Of a stretch of DNA of 36,783 bases, positions 15,377-24,175 are shown in pieces. The position numbers and the translations under genes were made by a program. The notes under the pieces are model-generated. The model was not told where the DNA came from. It did no database searches and worked only from the letters and a program-made list of their open reading frames with translations. The DNA comes from Acidimicrobiia bacterium. Lineage in GTDB: Bacteria > Actinomycetota > Acidimicrobiia > IMCC26256 > JAMXLJ01. The stretch covers positions 1 through 36,783 of the forward strand of contig JAMXLJ010000167.1 in assembly GCA_024281095.1 (NCBI GenBank), given 5' to 3'. Position 1 is the first letter of the stretch, and the number at the start of each line of letters is the position of its first letter.

Positions 15377-16666
15377 TTACGCGCTGCCGGGCGCCGGATC
15401 CGGACGGTCGGGCGGCGTGGGTCCAGGCGGGAGCGCGCGACGTGCCTGCGCACGCGTCGACCGCAAGCTTCCCGCGTACGAGAGCCCGGCGAACCCGAGC
15501 ACGAGCGCGAGCACGAAGAAGCCGAGGCGGCGGGTGATCACGCTGTACAGGGCGACGGGTATCAGCGCGCCGAGCACCCACACCAGTTGAAACCGCGTCT
15601 CGAACCGCGCGAACGCGCGCCCCCGCATCTCGTCGGGACCATCGCGCTGCAACAGGCTGTCGAACGCCAGCTTCCCGCCCCCCGCACCGAACGCGAGTGC
15701 AGCCGCGGCGACGGCGAGCATCAACCGCGTACCGGAGCGGGCGGCGAACAGCGCCACGATGGCCGGCGCGAGCAGCGAACCCGCGAGGATGGTCTCCTCG
15801 CGCACGCGCCGGCGCAAGAGCGGCGCGACGACGACACCGAGCAGGCCCCCGCCCGCGCTCGCGATCAGCACGATTCCGTACCACAGCGCGCCTTCGTTGC
15901 TGCGCTTCAGCGAGAACGCGGCGAAAAACGTGAGAAAGCCGACCGCGCCGCGCAAGACCGCCATTGCCGTGGCCCCGAGCGTGATGCTGGGAATGGCCAG
16001 CTCCGAACGTTCGACCGTGCGCTCCGCAGGGGCGACAGAACGCGCCTTGTCGATGCGCAGCGACAGCACCGCGCCGACGGCGAACACGAGCATCGCGAGA
16101 TAGAGCGACCACTCGCCCCCGAACAGCTTCAGGATGGCCGCCGCCGGCAGGCCACCGACGAGGCTCGCCAACACCGAGATGAGCGCGAGCCGGGAGTTCG
16201 CCTCGACGAGCTCCTGCTCGCTGCTCACCGTGGTCGGCACGAGCGAGCTCTTGGCGACGGACTCACCCTTCGAGAGCACGAGCGCTCCGAACGCGAGCGG
16301 GAACAGCAAGAGCCCGTGCAGGTGCTTGGCCATGAAATAGACGATGACGGCACGACCCGCGCAGCTGAGGAAGACGAGCAGCCGGCGGCCGCCGCGGGTG
16401 CGGTCCAGCGCGGGCCCGATGATCGGCGCGACGACGGCGAACGGCGCCACCGTGAGGAGCAGGTACAGCAGCACCTTGGGCCGGGCCGCACCGGGCTTCA
16501 GCGAGAAGAAGATCGACCCGGCGAGCGCGACGGTGAGACACGCGTCGCCGATGACACTCGCTGCGTGAGCCATCGCCAGCCGGCCGAACGGCGTGGTCTC
16601 GTAGTCACGCAGCTGACGGGACATCGCGGCACCATCGTCGCGCCCGCTGCCGGCCGAGGCGCTCAC
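15377..16666 (-). CDS. Major facilitator superfamily transporter
   Basis: 429 residues with about 10-12 hydrophobic segments, a central charged loop (~[22 protein letters not shown]) and a hydrophilic Pro-rich C-terminus. The short motif [12 protein letters not shown] after the second segment is the MFS loop 2-3 signature (family A-like G-x-x-x-D-R-x-x-G-R-R). This points to an efflux-type MFS carrier, but the substrate cannot be told. The start is GTG 16666 by frame; ATG 16624 ([17 protein letters not shown]) is a good alternative because homology usually begins there. It lies directly upstream of eis on the same strand (41 bp) and diverges from ppk1 with 141 bp between, in which only the ppk1 promoter is recognisable. 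Confidence 0.88.
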   Translation of the reverse strand: MSASAGSGRDDGAAMSRQLRDYETTPFGRLAMAHAASVIGDACLTVALAGSIFFSLKPGAARPKVLLYLLLTVAPFAVVAPIIGPALDRTRGGRRLLVFLSCAGRAVIVYFMAKHLHGLLLFPLAFGALVLSKGESVAKSSLVPTTVSSEQELVEANSRLALISVLASLVGGLPAAAILKLFGGEWSLYLAMLVFAVGAVLSLRIDKARSVAPAERTVERSELAIPSITLGATAMAVLRGAVGFLTFFAAFSLKRSNEGALWYGIVLIASAGGGLLGVVVAPLLRRRVREETILAGSLLAPAIVALFAARSGTRLMLAVAAAALAFGAGGGKLAFDSLLQRDGPDEMRGRAFARFETRFQLVWVLGALIPVALYSVITRRLGFFVLALVLGFAGLSYAGSLRSTRAQARRALPPGPTPPDRPDPAPGSA

Positions 16667-16795
16667 GCCGGCACTCGCCCGGCCGTTCCGCTGCGCGTCA
16701 TCTGTCGTTCATCCGCGCGCCAGATGCCCCGCGTCGGAGTGGCCGCGGACGGGCGGGCAGAGAATGTCGGCGTTCTGGTCGAAGGTGCACCCCGG

Positions 16796-16801
16796 TACGA
16801 T
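16796..16801 (+). promoter_or_regulatory. -10 element (TACGAT) for ppk1, leaderless spacing
   Basis: TACGAT is followed by exactly 6 nt and ATG 16808. TTCTGG lies near the -35 position but matches poorly. Confidence 0.5.
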
Positions 16802-16807
16802 TCCCGT

Positions 16808-18919
16808 ATGCCGCCGCTCGAGTCACCTGTGCATGCCGTGACAGCGGAGGGTGAGGAGTCGCGGTTCCTCAACCGCGAGCTGTCGTGGCTCGACTTCAAC
16901 GCGCGGGTCCTCGCGCTGGCCGAAGATCCGGCGGTGCCACTGCTCGAGCGGGCGAAGTTCCTCGCGATCTTCAGCCAAAATCTCGACGAGTTCTTCCAAG
17001 TCCGCGTGTCGGGACTGCAGGAACAGCTCGCAGCCGGTTTGCGCTCGCGCTCACCGGACGGCCTCGACCCGCTCGGACAGTTGCGCGCAATCCGCGCCCG
17101 CGTCGAAGAGCTCGTCTCACGGCAGGCTGCGATCTTCACGAAGGAGATCGTTCCCGCCCTGGAGGACGTCGGCATCAGGTTCTGGCGGTGGGACGAGCTC
17201 TCCGACGACGATCGAGCGCGGCTCCACAGCGTCTTCGAAGAGCACGTGTTCCCGGTGCTGACACCCCTCGCGGTGGACCCCGCGCATCCGTTCCCGTACA
17301 TCTCGAACCTGTCGCTGAACCTTGCCGTCATGGTGCGCGACCCGAAGACCGGTGACGAGCGATTCGCGCGCGTCAAGGTCCCCCCGATTCTGCCGCGATT
17401 CGTGTCGCTCGCCGACGGGCGTGGGTTCGTGGCACTCGAACAGTTCATCGCCGCCCACCTCGACGTGCTGTTCCCGGGCATGGAGATTCTCGAGAATTAC
17501 CCGTTCCGGGTCACGCGCGACGCCGACTTCGAGCTCGAGGACGAGGGCGAAGATCTGCTGGAGGCGATCGAGAGCGTGCTGCGGCGGCGCAGCAAGTTCG
17601 GACACGCGGTACGGCTCGAGGTCGACTCGCACATGTCCGAGGAGGTGCTCGGCCTGTTGTGCCGGGAGCTCGATCTGTCCGAACACGACGTCACCGTCGT
17701 CGACGCGCCGCTCGACCTCGGTGGGCTGTGGGCATTGCACGGCCTGAGCCGCCCCGAGCTGCGCGACGAGCCGTGGACCCCCCAGACCCCCGCCGTTCTC
17801 GGCGGCACCGCGGAACGCTCGCTCGACATCTTCCGCCTCCTCGAGCAGGGCGACGTGCTCGTACACCATCCGTACGACTCGTTCGCCACGTCGGTCGAGG
17901 CGTTCATCGACCAGGCTGCGCGCGACCCGCACGTCCTCGCGATCAAGCAGACGCTGTACCGGACCGCGGGCCCCGAGAGCGGCATCGTCAAGTCGTTGAT
18001 CTCCGCAGCCGAGGCCGGCAAGCAGGTCGTCGTGCTCGTCGAGCTCAAGGCCCGGTTCGACGAACAGGCGAACATCGAACGTGCACGCGCGCTCGAAGAG
18101 GCGGGTGCACACGTCGTCTACGGGCTCGTCGGCCTGAAGACCCACGCCAAGATCCTTCTCGTCGTGCGCCAGGAACCCGGCGGGATCCGCCGGTACTGCC
18201 ACGTGGGCACGGGCAACTACAACCCGCAGACCGCGTCGCTGTACGAGGACATCGGGCTGCTGTCGGCCGACCCCGACCTGGGCGCGGACCTCACGGAGCT
18301 CTTCAACCATCTCACCGGCTACAGCCACGCCAGCACGTACCGCCGCCTCCTCGTCGCGCCCGGCACGATGCGCGCGGGCCTGATCGAACGCATCGGCCGT
18401 GAAGCGGCGAAGGGCGCCGCCGGTGCGATCACCATGAAGATGAACAGCCTCGTCGACCCGGACGTGATCGACGCGCTGTACGCGGCATCCCGGGCCGGCG
18501 TCGGCATCGACCTCGTCGTGCGCGGAATCTGCTGCCTCCGCCCCGGTGTGCCGGGGCTCTCCGACAACATCCGCGTGCGATCGATCGTCGGCCGGTTCCT
18601 GGAGCACTCCCGCATCTACCGCTTCGGCACGGGCGGCGACGACGCAGAGCACTGGATCGGTTCGGCCGACCTGATGCCGCGCAATCTCGATCGTCGCGTC
18701 GAGTCACTGATACCCGTCACCGACCCGCGTCTGCGTGCCCGCATCGACGAGATCCTCGCGATCAACCTCGCCGACGACGTCCTCGCCTGGGAGCTCGAGC
18801 CCGACGGCAGCTGGCGTCAGGTGCCGACGGTGGACGGAGTCGACACCCACCTCCGGCTCGAGGAGCTGGCAGTCGCGCGTGCACAGGCCACGGCAAGGGT
18901 CGCAGATGGCCGAGGATGA
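16808..18919 (+). CDS. ppk1: Polyphosphate kinase 1
   Basis: 703 residues, full length for PPK1. The N domain opens with [21 protein letters not shown]; the head domain runs ~115-325; two phospholipase-D-like catalytic domains follow. The autophosphorylated His is H446 in [11 protein letters not shown], and the second catalytic His is H600 in [27 protein letters not shown] and [10 protein letters not shown] are the ATP- and metal-site motifs. PPK1 reversibly transfers the gamma phosphate of ATP to polyphosphate. The ATG at 16808 is chosen over the long upstream open frame (from 15587), which reads through the MFS gene antisense; the fold begins just after it. The stop overlaps the CHAD gene by 14 nt, so the two are translated as a unit. 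Confidence 0.97.
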   Translation: MPPLESPVHAVTAEGEESRFLNRELSWLDFNARVLALAEDPAVPLLERAKFLAIFSQNLDEFFQVRVSGLQEQLAAGLRSRSPDGLDPLGQLRAIRARVEELVSRQAAIFTKEIVPALEDVGIRFWRWDELSDDDRARLHSVFEEHVFPVLTPLAVDPAHPFPYISNLSLNLAVMVRDPKTGDERFARVKVPPILPRFVSLADGRGFVALEQFIAAHLDVLFPGMEILENYPFRVTRDADFELEDEGEDLLEAIESVLRRRSKFGHAVRLEVDSHMSEEVLGLLCRELDLSEHDVTVVDAPLDLGGLWALHGLSRPELRDEPWTPQTPAVLGGTAERSLDIFRLLEQGDVLVHHPYDSFATSVEAFIDQAARDPHVLAIKQTLYRTAGPESGIVKSLISAAEAGKQVVVLVELKARFDEQANIERARALEEAGAHVVYGLVGLKTHAKILLVVRQEPGGIRRYCHVGTGNYNPQTASLYEDIGLLSADPDLGADLTELFNHLTGYSHASTYRRLLVAPGTMRAGLIERIGREAAKGAAGAITMKMNSLVDPDVIDALYAASRAGVGIDLVVRGICCLRPGVPGLSDNIRVRSIVGRFLEHSRIYRFGTGGDDAEHWIGSADLMPRNLDRRVESLIPVTDPRLRARIDEILAINLADDVLAWELEPDGSWRQVPTVDGVDTHLRLEELAVARAQATARVADGRG

Positions 18920-19847
18920 GGTCTTCGCCGCCGTCGAGCCGCGACGACCTCACGCACGGGCGCCGCTCGACGTACCGCCCGTCTCACCGGGCGCGCCGGC
19001 CGGTGTGGTCGTGCACGCGTCGATCGCAACCGCGGTCCGCACGCTGCTGATACATGAGCCGCAACTGCGCGACGGCATCGATGACGACGCGGTGCACCGC
19101 GCCCGCGTCGCGACACGACGACTGCGCTCGGATCTGCGTACGTTCACTCCGCTGCTGGAGCGCGACTGGGTGACGTGGACGACGGAGGAGCTCCGGTGGC
19201 TGGGCGGCTGTCTCGGTGAGGCGCGCGACGCGGACGTTCTTCTCGCGCGGATCGACGGTGCGCTGAACCGCGTGCCCGTGGCCCAGGTCGACCACGACGC
19301 ACTGCTCGCGCCGCTCGCGCAACGACGCCAGACCGCCCGCCGTGCGCTGCGCGACGCGCTCCGAACCCGACGCTACGGTCGCCTGCTCGACACCCTGGAG
19401 GGCGCGGCGCGCCAGCCGCAACTGCGGGGTGCGGCCCACAAGCGGGCCACCAAGGTGCTCGCGCCACTGGTCGAGGACCGGTGGCGCGCGCTGCGGCACG
19501 AGGTGAAGCGGACGGGACGCTCGCCCGCGCCCGACCAACTGCACAAGATCCGGATCCGAGCGAAGCGGCTGCGCTATGCGGCGGAAGCGGCGAGCCCTGC
19601 GTTCGGCACGCCGGCCCGACGGTTCGCGAAGCGGATCGAAGAGGTACAGGAGCTCCTCGGAAACCATCACGACGCGGTCGTCGCCGCGGCGTGGCTGCGC
19701 GAGATCGGGTCAGAGGCCGACGCTCGCCTGGCGTTTCTGGCCGGCGAGATCGCGGGCATCGAGGAGGCGGAAGCGGCCGCGGTCACGCGCGCCTGGCCGG
19801 CGGCATGGAAGCAGGCCCGGCGCAAGCGACACCGGGCGTGGCTTTGA
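18906..19847 (+). CDS. CHAD-domain protein (polyphosphate-binding family)
   Basis: 313 residues from ATG 18906. The CHAD helical domain spans ~40-310 with its conserved basic and His residues: [30 protein letters not shown], and [22 protein letters not shown] domains bind polyphosphate through this positively charged channel and are often encoded beside ppk. Here the gene overlaps ppk1 by 14 nt and its stop overlaps the Nudix gene, so a polyphosphate granule or polyphosphate-handling role is well supported by context. No CYTH domain is attached. No signal peptide is present, so it is cytoplasmic. Confidence 0.93.
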   Translation: MAEDEVFAAVEPRRPHARAPLDVPPVSPGAPAGVVVHASIATAVRTLLIHEPQLRDGIDDDAVHRARVATRRLRSDLRTFTPLLERDWVTWTTEELRWLGGCLGEARDADVLLARIDGALNRVPVAQVDHDALLAPLAQRRQTARRALRDALRTRRYGRLLDTLEGAARQPQLRGAAHKRATKVLAPLVEDRWRALRHEVKRTGRSPAPDQLHKIRIRAKRLRYAAEAASPAFGTPARRFAKRIEEVQELLGNHHDAVVAAAWLREIGSEADARLAFLAGEIAGIEEAEAAAVTRAWPAAWKQARRKRHRAWL

Positions 19848-20254
19848 CCGCGAGCGAGGGCAGCGGCACGGTGCTCGCCGCGGGTGGGGTCGTGCGCCGC
19901 CCGGGTGCCGGCGGCGACGAGATCGCGATCGTGCACCGGCCCCGCTACGACGACTGGAGCCTCCCGAAGGGAAAGCTCGAGCCGGGCGAGCCCGCGGAGG
20001 CCGGCGCGCTCCGCGAGGTGGAGGAAGAGACGGGGCTACGCTGCCGCCTCGGACCGGAGCTGTCGTCGACGCGCTACCGCGATCGCCACGGACGTCCCAA
20101 GCAGGTCCGCTACTGGATGATGGAGCCGATCGACGACACGGGCTTCGTCCCGAACCACGAGGTCGACGAACTCCGGTGGTGCCCGCCTGCCGACGCGGTC
20201 AAGGTACTGAGCTATCCGCATGACCGCCGGCTCGTCGAGGGTCTGCGCAAGTAG
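19838..20254 (+). CDS. Nudix hydrolase (MutT1-like N-terminal half)
   Basis: 138 residues. The complete Nudix box G-x5-E-x7-REVEEETG-L is present (GKLEPGEPAEAGALREVEEE then TGL), preceded by WSLPKG. Nudix enzymes hydrolyse nucleoside diphosphates linked to another group. The start is GTG 19838, or TTG 19844 whose TTGA overlaps the CHAD stop; both are in frame and give nearly the same protein. Six bp downstream is a histidine-phosphatase gene. In mycobacteria the two domains are one protein, MutT1 (8-oxo-dGTP and ApnA hydrolysis), also encoded next to ppk1, so this pair looks like a split MutT1. The substrate is inferred from that parallel. Confidence 0.9.
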   Translation: MALTASEGSGTVLAAGGVVRRPGAGGDEIAIVHRPRYDDWSLPKGKLEPGEPAEAGALREVEEETGLRCRLGPELSSTRYRDRHGRPKQVRYWMMEPIDDTGFVPNHEVDELRWCPPADAVKVLSYPHDRRLVEGLRK

Positions 20255-20260
20255 GACGGC

Positions 20261-20719
20261 ATGAAGCACTTCGTGGTGCGACACGCAGATGCCGGCGATC
20301 GCCACCGCTGGAAGGGACGCGACGAAGATCGGCCGTTGTCGCGCAAGGGTCGCCGCCAGGCCGAAGCGGTCGCATCGCGCCTCCGCGACGAGCACATCGC
20401 CAAGATTGCGTCGAGCCCGTTCGTACGGTGCGTACAGACGGTCGAGCCGTTGGCCGAGCGGCTCGGTCTCCCGGTCGAGCTGGCGCCCGAGCTCGCCGAG
20501 GGGTCAGGCGCGACCGGGGTGCTGAAGCTGGCGATGAACGCCGACGACAGCACCGTCATGTGCACCCACGGCGACGTCGTCGATGCATTGCTCGAGCACC
20601 TGCGCGGCGAAGGCGTCGACCTCGGCAAGAAGCCGAGGTGCACGAAGGCCTCGACGTGGGTCCTCGACGTGCGCGCCGGCCGGGTCGTCGCCGCGACCTA
20701 TCTGCCGGCTCCCGGCTGA
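20261..20719 (+). CDS. Histidine-phosphatase (SixA-like) domain protein, MutT1-like C-terminal half
   Basis: 152 residues. The phosphoacceptor motif is RHADAGDR with H8, followed by RPLSRKGRRQAEAVASRL, ASSPFVRCVQTVEPL and the second active-site His in CTHGDV. This is the histidine phosphatase branch related to SixA and to the C-terminal domain of mycobacterial MutT1. It follows the Nudix gene by 6 bp, with AGGA before the ATG, so they are co-translated and may act in sequence on nucleotides, the Nudix product being dephosphorylated here. Alternative: a phosphohistidine protein phosphatase. The 64-bp gap downstream carries the surE promoter. Confidence 0.9.
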   Translation: MKHFVVRHADAGDRHRWKGRDEDRPLSRKGRRQAEAVASRLRDEHIAKIASSPFVRCVQTVEPLAERLGLPVELAPELAEGSGATGVLKLAMNADDSTVMCTHGDVVDALLEHLRGEGVDLGKKPRCTKASTWVLDVRAGRVVAATYLPAPG

Positions 20720-20771
20720 GGTCGCCGCCTCGCGGATCACCGCCGGCAACCTCGCCGCAACCCGGTGCCGA

Positions 20772-20777
20772 TAGGGT
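20772..20777 (+). promoter_or_regulatory. -10 element (TAGGGT) for surE, leaderless spacing
   Basis: TAGGGT is followed by exactly 6 nt and GTG 20784. The 6 nt (CGAGAG) could alternatively serve as a poor ribosome binding site. Confidence 0.45.
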
Positions 20778-20783
20778 CGAGAG

Positions 20784-21572
20784 GTGCGCATCCTCGTGAC
20801 GAACGACGACGGCGTCGGGTCGCCGGGAATCCTCGCGCTCACCGCGGCGCTCGCGGCGGACGGCCACGACTGTCTCGTCGTGGCGCCGAGCTCGGATCGC
20901 AGCGGCGCGAGCGCGGCGATCGGAGCGCTGCACCGTCTCGGGCCGATCCCCGTCGAGGAGATCTTCTGGCCCGAGCTGCCCGGCGTGCCGGTCGTGGCGA
21001 TCGACCAGCCACCCGCGACGGCGGTGTACGCGGCCTGCCTCGGTGGGTTCGGTGATCCGCCCGATCTCGTCGCGTCCGGCATCAACCCGGGCCCGAACAC
21101 GGGCCACCTCGTGCTGCACTCGGGCACCGTCGGCGCGGCGCTCACCGCAGCCGGCCTCGGGTTCCCCGGCCTCGCCGTCAGCATGGGTGTGGGTGACGAC
21201 ATGCACTGGGAGACCGCAGCGACGCTCGCGGCCGCGTGCGTCGACTGGGCGGCGGATCCCCATCGTGGCCCCCGTGTGCTCAACGTCAACGTGCCGAACT
21301 GTCCTCTGTCCGAGTTGCGGGGCATACGGGAAGCCCACCTTGCGCCGTACGGCACCGTGTGGGCGGGCTCGGCCGACACGAGCGGCGGACACGTCCAACT
21401 CGAGTTCAAGGGCAACGACGTCGCGGGCGACCCCGACACGGACCTCGCGCTCGTGCGTTCGGGATACGCGGCCGTCACACCGCTCTCCGGCATCGCGCGC
21501 GCCGACTTGTTGGGTGCCGCTGCGGCTGCGTGCAAGGCGCTCGAGGTGGGTGTGGATCACACCGCGTCGTAG
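20784..21572 (+). CDS. surE: 5'/3'-nucleotidase SurE
   Basis: 262 residues, the usual length. The metal site is visible: RILVTNDDGVGSPGI (N7, D8, D9), PSSDRSGASAA (the Ser/nucleophile loop) and SGINPGPNTG (the Asn ligand), with HSGTVGAAL following. SurE removes phosphate from nucleoside monophosphates, and E. coli SurE also shortens polyphosphate, which fits its place after ppk1-CHAD-Nudix-phosphatase. GTG 20784 is the only start that gives the canonical N-terminus. It has its own promoter and is followed by the peroxiredoxin gene. Confidence 0.95.
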   Translation: MRILVTNDDGVGSPGILALTAALAADGHDCLVVAPSSDRSGASAAIGALHRLGPIPVEEIFWPELPGVPVVAIDQPPATAVYAACLGGFGDPPDLVASGINPGPNTGHLVLHSGTVGAALTAAGLGFPGLAVSMGVGDDMHWETAATLAAACVDWAADPHRGPRVLNVNVPNCPLSELRGIREAHLAPYGTVWAGSADTSGGHVQLEFKGNDVAGDPDTDLALVRSGYAAVTPLSGIARADLLGAAAAACKALEVGVDHTAS

Positions 21573-21575
21573 ACT
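21570..21575 (+). promoter_or_regulatory. -10 element (TAGACT) for the peroxiredoxin gene
   Basis: TAGACT overlaps the surE stop codon (TAG at 21570-21572). The predicted leader is ~26 nt and carries the AGGAGAGGATCC ribosome binding site before GTG 21608. Confidence 0.4.
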
Positions 21576-21607
21576 CCGCACCTTCACACCTTGTCAGGAG
21601 AGGATCC

Positions 21608-22069
21608 GTGACGATCAACGCCGGCGACCGCGCGCCCGAGTTCACACTCAAGGACCAGAACGGCAACGACGTGAGCCTCGCCGACTACCGCGGCAAGCAG
21701 AACGTCGTGCTCGTGTTCTATCCCTTCACCTTCACGGGCGTCTGCCAGGGCGAGCTCTGCGAGCTGCGCGACGACCCGGCGTCGTTCGAAGCCGCCGACG
21801 CGCAGGTGATCGCGATCTCGTGCGACACCCGTCACGCGCAGGCACAGTGGGCACAGCAGCAGGGTTTCTCGTTCCCGGTGCTCAGCGACTTCTGGCCCCA
21901 CGGCGCCACCGCGAAGGCGTACGGGGTGTTCAACGATGACCTCGGTTGTGCGAACCGGGCCACGTTCGTCATCGACAAGAGCGGCGACGTGACCGCGACG
22001 TTCTCGTCGGCGAATCTCGCCACGCCACGGGCGCGATCGGAATACGAAGCCGCGCTGGCGAAGTTGTAG
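21608..22069 (+). CDS. Peroxiredoxin, AhpE-like with a PrxQ-type second cysteine
   Basis: 153 residues. The peroxidatic cysteine is C46 in YPFTFTGVCQGEL, close to the AhpE signature P-x-x-F-T-G-x-C-Q-G-E-L. A second Cys, C51, lies five residues on (C-QGEL-C), the spacing at which PrxQ/BCP enzymes carry their resolving Cys; mycobacterial AhpE lacks it. The enzyme reduces peroxides with the C46 thiol and probably recycles through an intramolecular C46-C51 disulfide. AGGAG before GTG 21608 gives a strong start. It converges on regX3 across a terminator. The link to the neighbouring phosphate genes is only positional. Confidence 0.93.
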   Translation: MTINAGDRAPEFTLKDQNGNDVSLADYRGKQNVVLVFYPFTFTGVCQGELCELRDDPASFEAADAQVIAISCDTRHAQAQWAQQQGFSFPVLSDFWPHGATAKAYGVFNDDLGCANRATFVIDKSGDVTATFSSANLATPRARSEYEAALAKL

Positions 22070-22085
22070 CCCGGTCAGACCGGCT

Positions 22086-22110
22086 AAAGCTGCGGTCAGA
22101 CCGCGGCTTT
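22086..22110. terminator. Bidirectional hairpin terminator between the peroxiredoxin gene and regX3
   Basis: AAAGC...GCTTT flank a near-perfect stem (AAAGCTGCGG / CCGCGGCTTT, one G-U) with loop TCAGA, so either strand ends in a short U-run. The motif GGTCAGACCG occurs twice, at 22073-22082 and 22094-22103. The regX3 stop codon (22096-22098) lies inside the hairpin. Confidence 0.75.
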
Positions 22111-22812
22111 GGGTCGCTCGTAGCGATACCCCACACCCCGCACGGTCACGATGCGCTCGGGATGGCCGGGGTCGAGCTCGACCTTGCTGCGTAGGCGCTT
22201 CACGTGCACGTCGAGCGTCTTGGTGTCGCCGTAGTAGTTCGGGCCCCAGATGCGATCGATCAGCACGTCGCGAGTCAGGACGCGCCCGGCGTTCGCGAGG
22301 AGCAACTCGAGGAGCTCGAACTCCTTGAGCGGCAGAGCCACCGCGTCGCCGCGGATCGTCACCTCATGGCGACCCACGTCGAGGCGGACGTCGCCGATCT
22401 CGAGCACGTCTGCACGGTGGAGATCGTCTTCCTCCGCCGTCGGAACGCGCCGCAGGTGCGCGCGAACGCGGGCGATGAGCTCGCGCAGGCGGAACGGCTT
22501 CGTGACGTAGTCGTCGGCTCCGACTTCGAGGCCGACGACCGCGTCGATCTCGGCGTTTCTCGCCGTCACCATCACGATCGGCACGCGCGTCCCGCGGGCC
22601 CGAAGCTCGCGACACACGTCGACGCCTGACATCCGGGGCAACATCACGTCGAGCAGCACGAGCGACGGGCGGGCGGCTTCGAAGCGCTCGAGCGCTTCCA
22701 TGCCGTCAGCGGCGACCTCGACGAGAAAGCCCTCGCGGCGGAGGGCCACCGCGAGCGCGTCGCGATAGGACTCTTCGTCGTCGACAACGAGAATGGTCGG
22801 CGGATCGGCCAC
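22096..22812 (-). CDS. regX3: OmpR/PhoB-family response regulator, RegX3-like
   Basis: 238 residues. The receiver domain has the acidic pair D11-D12, phospho-acceptor D55 in LVLLDVMLPRMSG and K105 in YVTKPF. A linker leads to a C-terminal winged helix (~140-235) ending TKTLDVHVKRLRSKVE...TVRGVGYRYE, typical of OmpR/PhoB DNA-binding domains. It starts one nucleotide after the kinase gene (GTG 22812), and the pair follows pstSCAB, so it is the phosphate-starvation regulator RegX3/PhoB. It is the likely binder of the repeated boxes between pstS and phoU. Symbol chosen by context and family. Confidence 0.92.
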   Translation of the reverse strand: MADPPTILVVDDEESYRDALAVALRREGFLVEVAADGMEALERFEAARPSLVLLDVMLPRMSGVDVCRELRARGTRVPIVMVTARNAEIDAVVGLEVGADDYVTKPFRLRELIARVRAHLRRVPTAEEDDLHRADVLEIGDVRLDVGRHEVTIRGDAVALPLKEFELLELLLANAGRVLTRDVLIDRIWGPNYYGDTKTLDVHVKRLRSKVELDPGHPERIVTVRGVGYRYERPKAAV

Positions 22813-22813
22813 G

Positions 22814-24052
22814 TCAAGACACCTTCAGGTTGGTGCCGCCGGCGTGCCGGCGTGCAGTCGGGAGGAACAACGTGAATGTCGACCCCTCGCCTTCGCGCGA
22901 CTCCACCTTCACCTCACCGCCGTGCGCCTGCACGACGTGCCGCACGATCGACAGACCGAGGCCTGTGCCCCCGGTCGCGCGGCTGCGCGCGCGGTCCACG
23001 CGATAGAACCGCTCGAAGATCCGTTCGAGATCGCGCGAAGGAATGCCGATCCCGTGGTCGCGCACGGTCAACGCGATTCGGTCCCCGTCGACTCGACCGT
23101 CGAGCTCCACCGGCCGTCCCGGATCGGAGTACTTGATGGCGTTGTCGAGCAGGTTCGCGATCGCGCTCACAACCTGCCGCGCATCGCAGCGAACCACGAG
23201 ATGGGGCGGCACGGGCGCCACCACGAGCGGGATACCGGCGAGATCCGCCGCCTCGCGCACATGGTCGACGGCGTCGTTCAAAAGGACGTGCACCGGCACC
23301 GGGTCGCGCGTCGGCGTCTCCTGGGCCTCGATGAGGCTGAGGTCGAGGAGATCGTCGATGATTCGCCCCAGCCGGTCTGCTTCGCGCACCATGCGCTCCG
23401 CGAGCTGCTGAGCGACGGTCGGGTCGTCGCCCATCGCGACGGTCTCGGCGAGCAGCGCGAGCGCGCCGATGGGCGTCTTGAGCTCATGCGTCACGTTGGC
23501 GACGAAGTCGCGGCGAACGCTCTCGATTCGGCGGGCCTCGCTGACGTCGCGGACGAACGCGACCGCCCCGATGACCTCGTCGTGACGCATCAGAGGGATC
23601 GACTCGACGAGCAACACCTGACGCGGTGGGCCGAAGAGCTGCAGCTCGCGGCGTGCGCTCTCGCCTTGACGGGCCCGGTCGAGGAGCTCGGTGATCACCT
23701 CGGCCGCGAGCGCGTCGGCGTGGCGCGGGTCGACGTATCGCTGTGCGGCCTCACTGCGCAGGACGACGTCGCCGTCCGTGTCCACGACGATCACGCCGTC
23801 GGGCGACGCCTGCATCGCGGCGGTCAACACATCACGCGCCCGTTCGGCCTCGCGGGCCTGCCGGTCGGCGTCAGTGGCGGCGCGTTCCAGCCGCGCGAAC
23901 GCCGTCTCGACGCCGCCGTCGGACAGGCCGTCGACACCGAAACGATCGGCGCTGGCCTGGAGCTCTTTCCGCAGCGCCCGCTCGGTTCGCCACGCGACGA
24001 GGACGGCTGTAACCGCCACGACGAGTGCGACGGCGGCGATGGCCCAACTCAT
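22814..24052 (-). CDS. senX3: Sensor histidine kinase, SenX3/PhoR-like
   Basis: 412 residues. One N-terminal transmembrane helix (~3-22), a charged coiled-coil linker, a PAS domain (~75-175, AMQASPDGVIVVDTDGDVV), the dimerisation/phosphotransfer helix with H189 (FVANVTHELKTPIGAL), and an HATPase domain with N box LLDNAIKYS, G1 DHGIGIP, F box FERFYRVD and G2 GGTGLGLSI. Without an extracellular sensor it probably reads the Pst/PhoU state, as in PhoR/SenX3 systems. It phosphorylates the adjacent regulator. The 123-bp gap before it, after pstB, holds no gene or clear promoter, so it is probably co-transcribed with pstSCAB. Confidence 0.93.
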   Translation of the reverse strand: MSWAIAAVALVVAVTAVLVAWRTERALRKELQASADRFGVDGLSDGGVETAFARLERAATDADRQAREAERARDVLTAAMQASPDGVIVVDTDGDVVLRSEAAQRYVDPRHADALAAEVITELLDRARQGESARRELQLFGPPRQVLLVESIPLMRHDEVIGAVAFVRDVSEARRIESVRRDFVANVTHELKTPIGALALLAETVAMGDDPTVAQQLAERMVREADRLGRIIDDLLDLSLIEAQETPTRDPVPVHVLLNDAVDHVREAADLAGIPLVVAPVPPHLVVRCDARQVVSAIANLLDNAIKYSDPGRPVELDGRVDGDRIALTVRDHGIGIPSRDLERIFERFYRVDRARSRATGGTGLGLSIVRHVVQAHGGEVKVESREGEGSTFTLFLPTARRHAGGTNLKVS

Positions 24053-24175
24053 CGCGGCCCCGGATCACGATGCGCGCGGCGGCCGTGACGGGCGAACGTT
24101 GCTCGCGCGCTCACCGGCGACCTCCGCACCGCGCGGTCGACTCCGAACCGAACGTCGTCTCCAGAGGATCGTGGA

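Noticed and set aside
15336-16112. N-terminal extension of the Eis-like protein
   Set aside because: It overlaps the MFS gene on the same strand in another frame and is Arg-rich shadow sequence.
15587-16807. N-terminal 407-residue extension of PPK1
   Set aside because: It reads antisense through the MFS gene; PPK1 homology starts at 16808 and the promoter hexamer is 6 nt before it.
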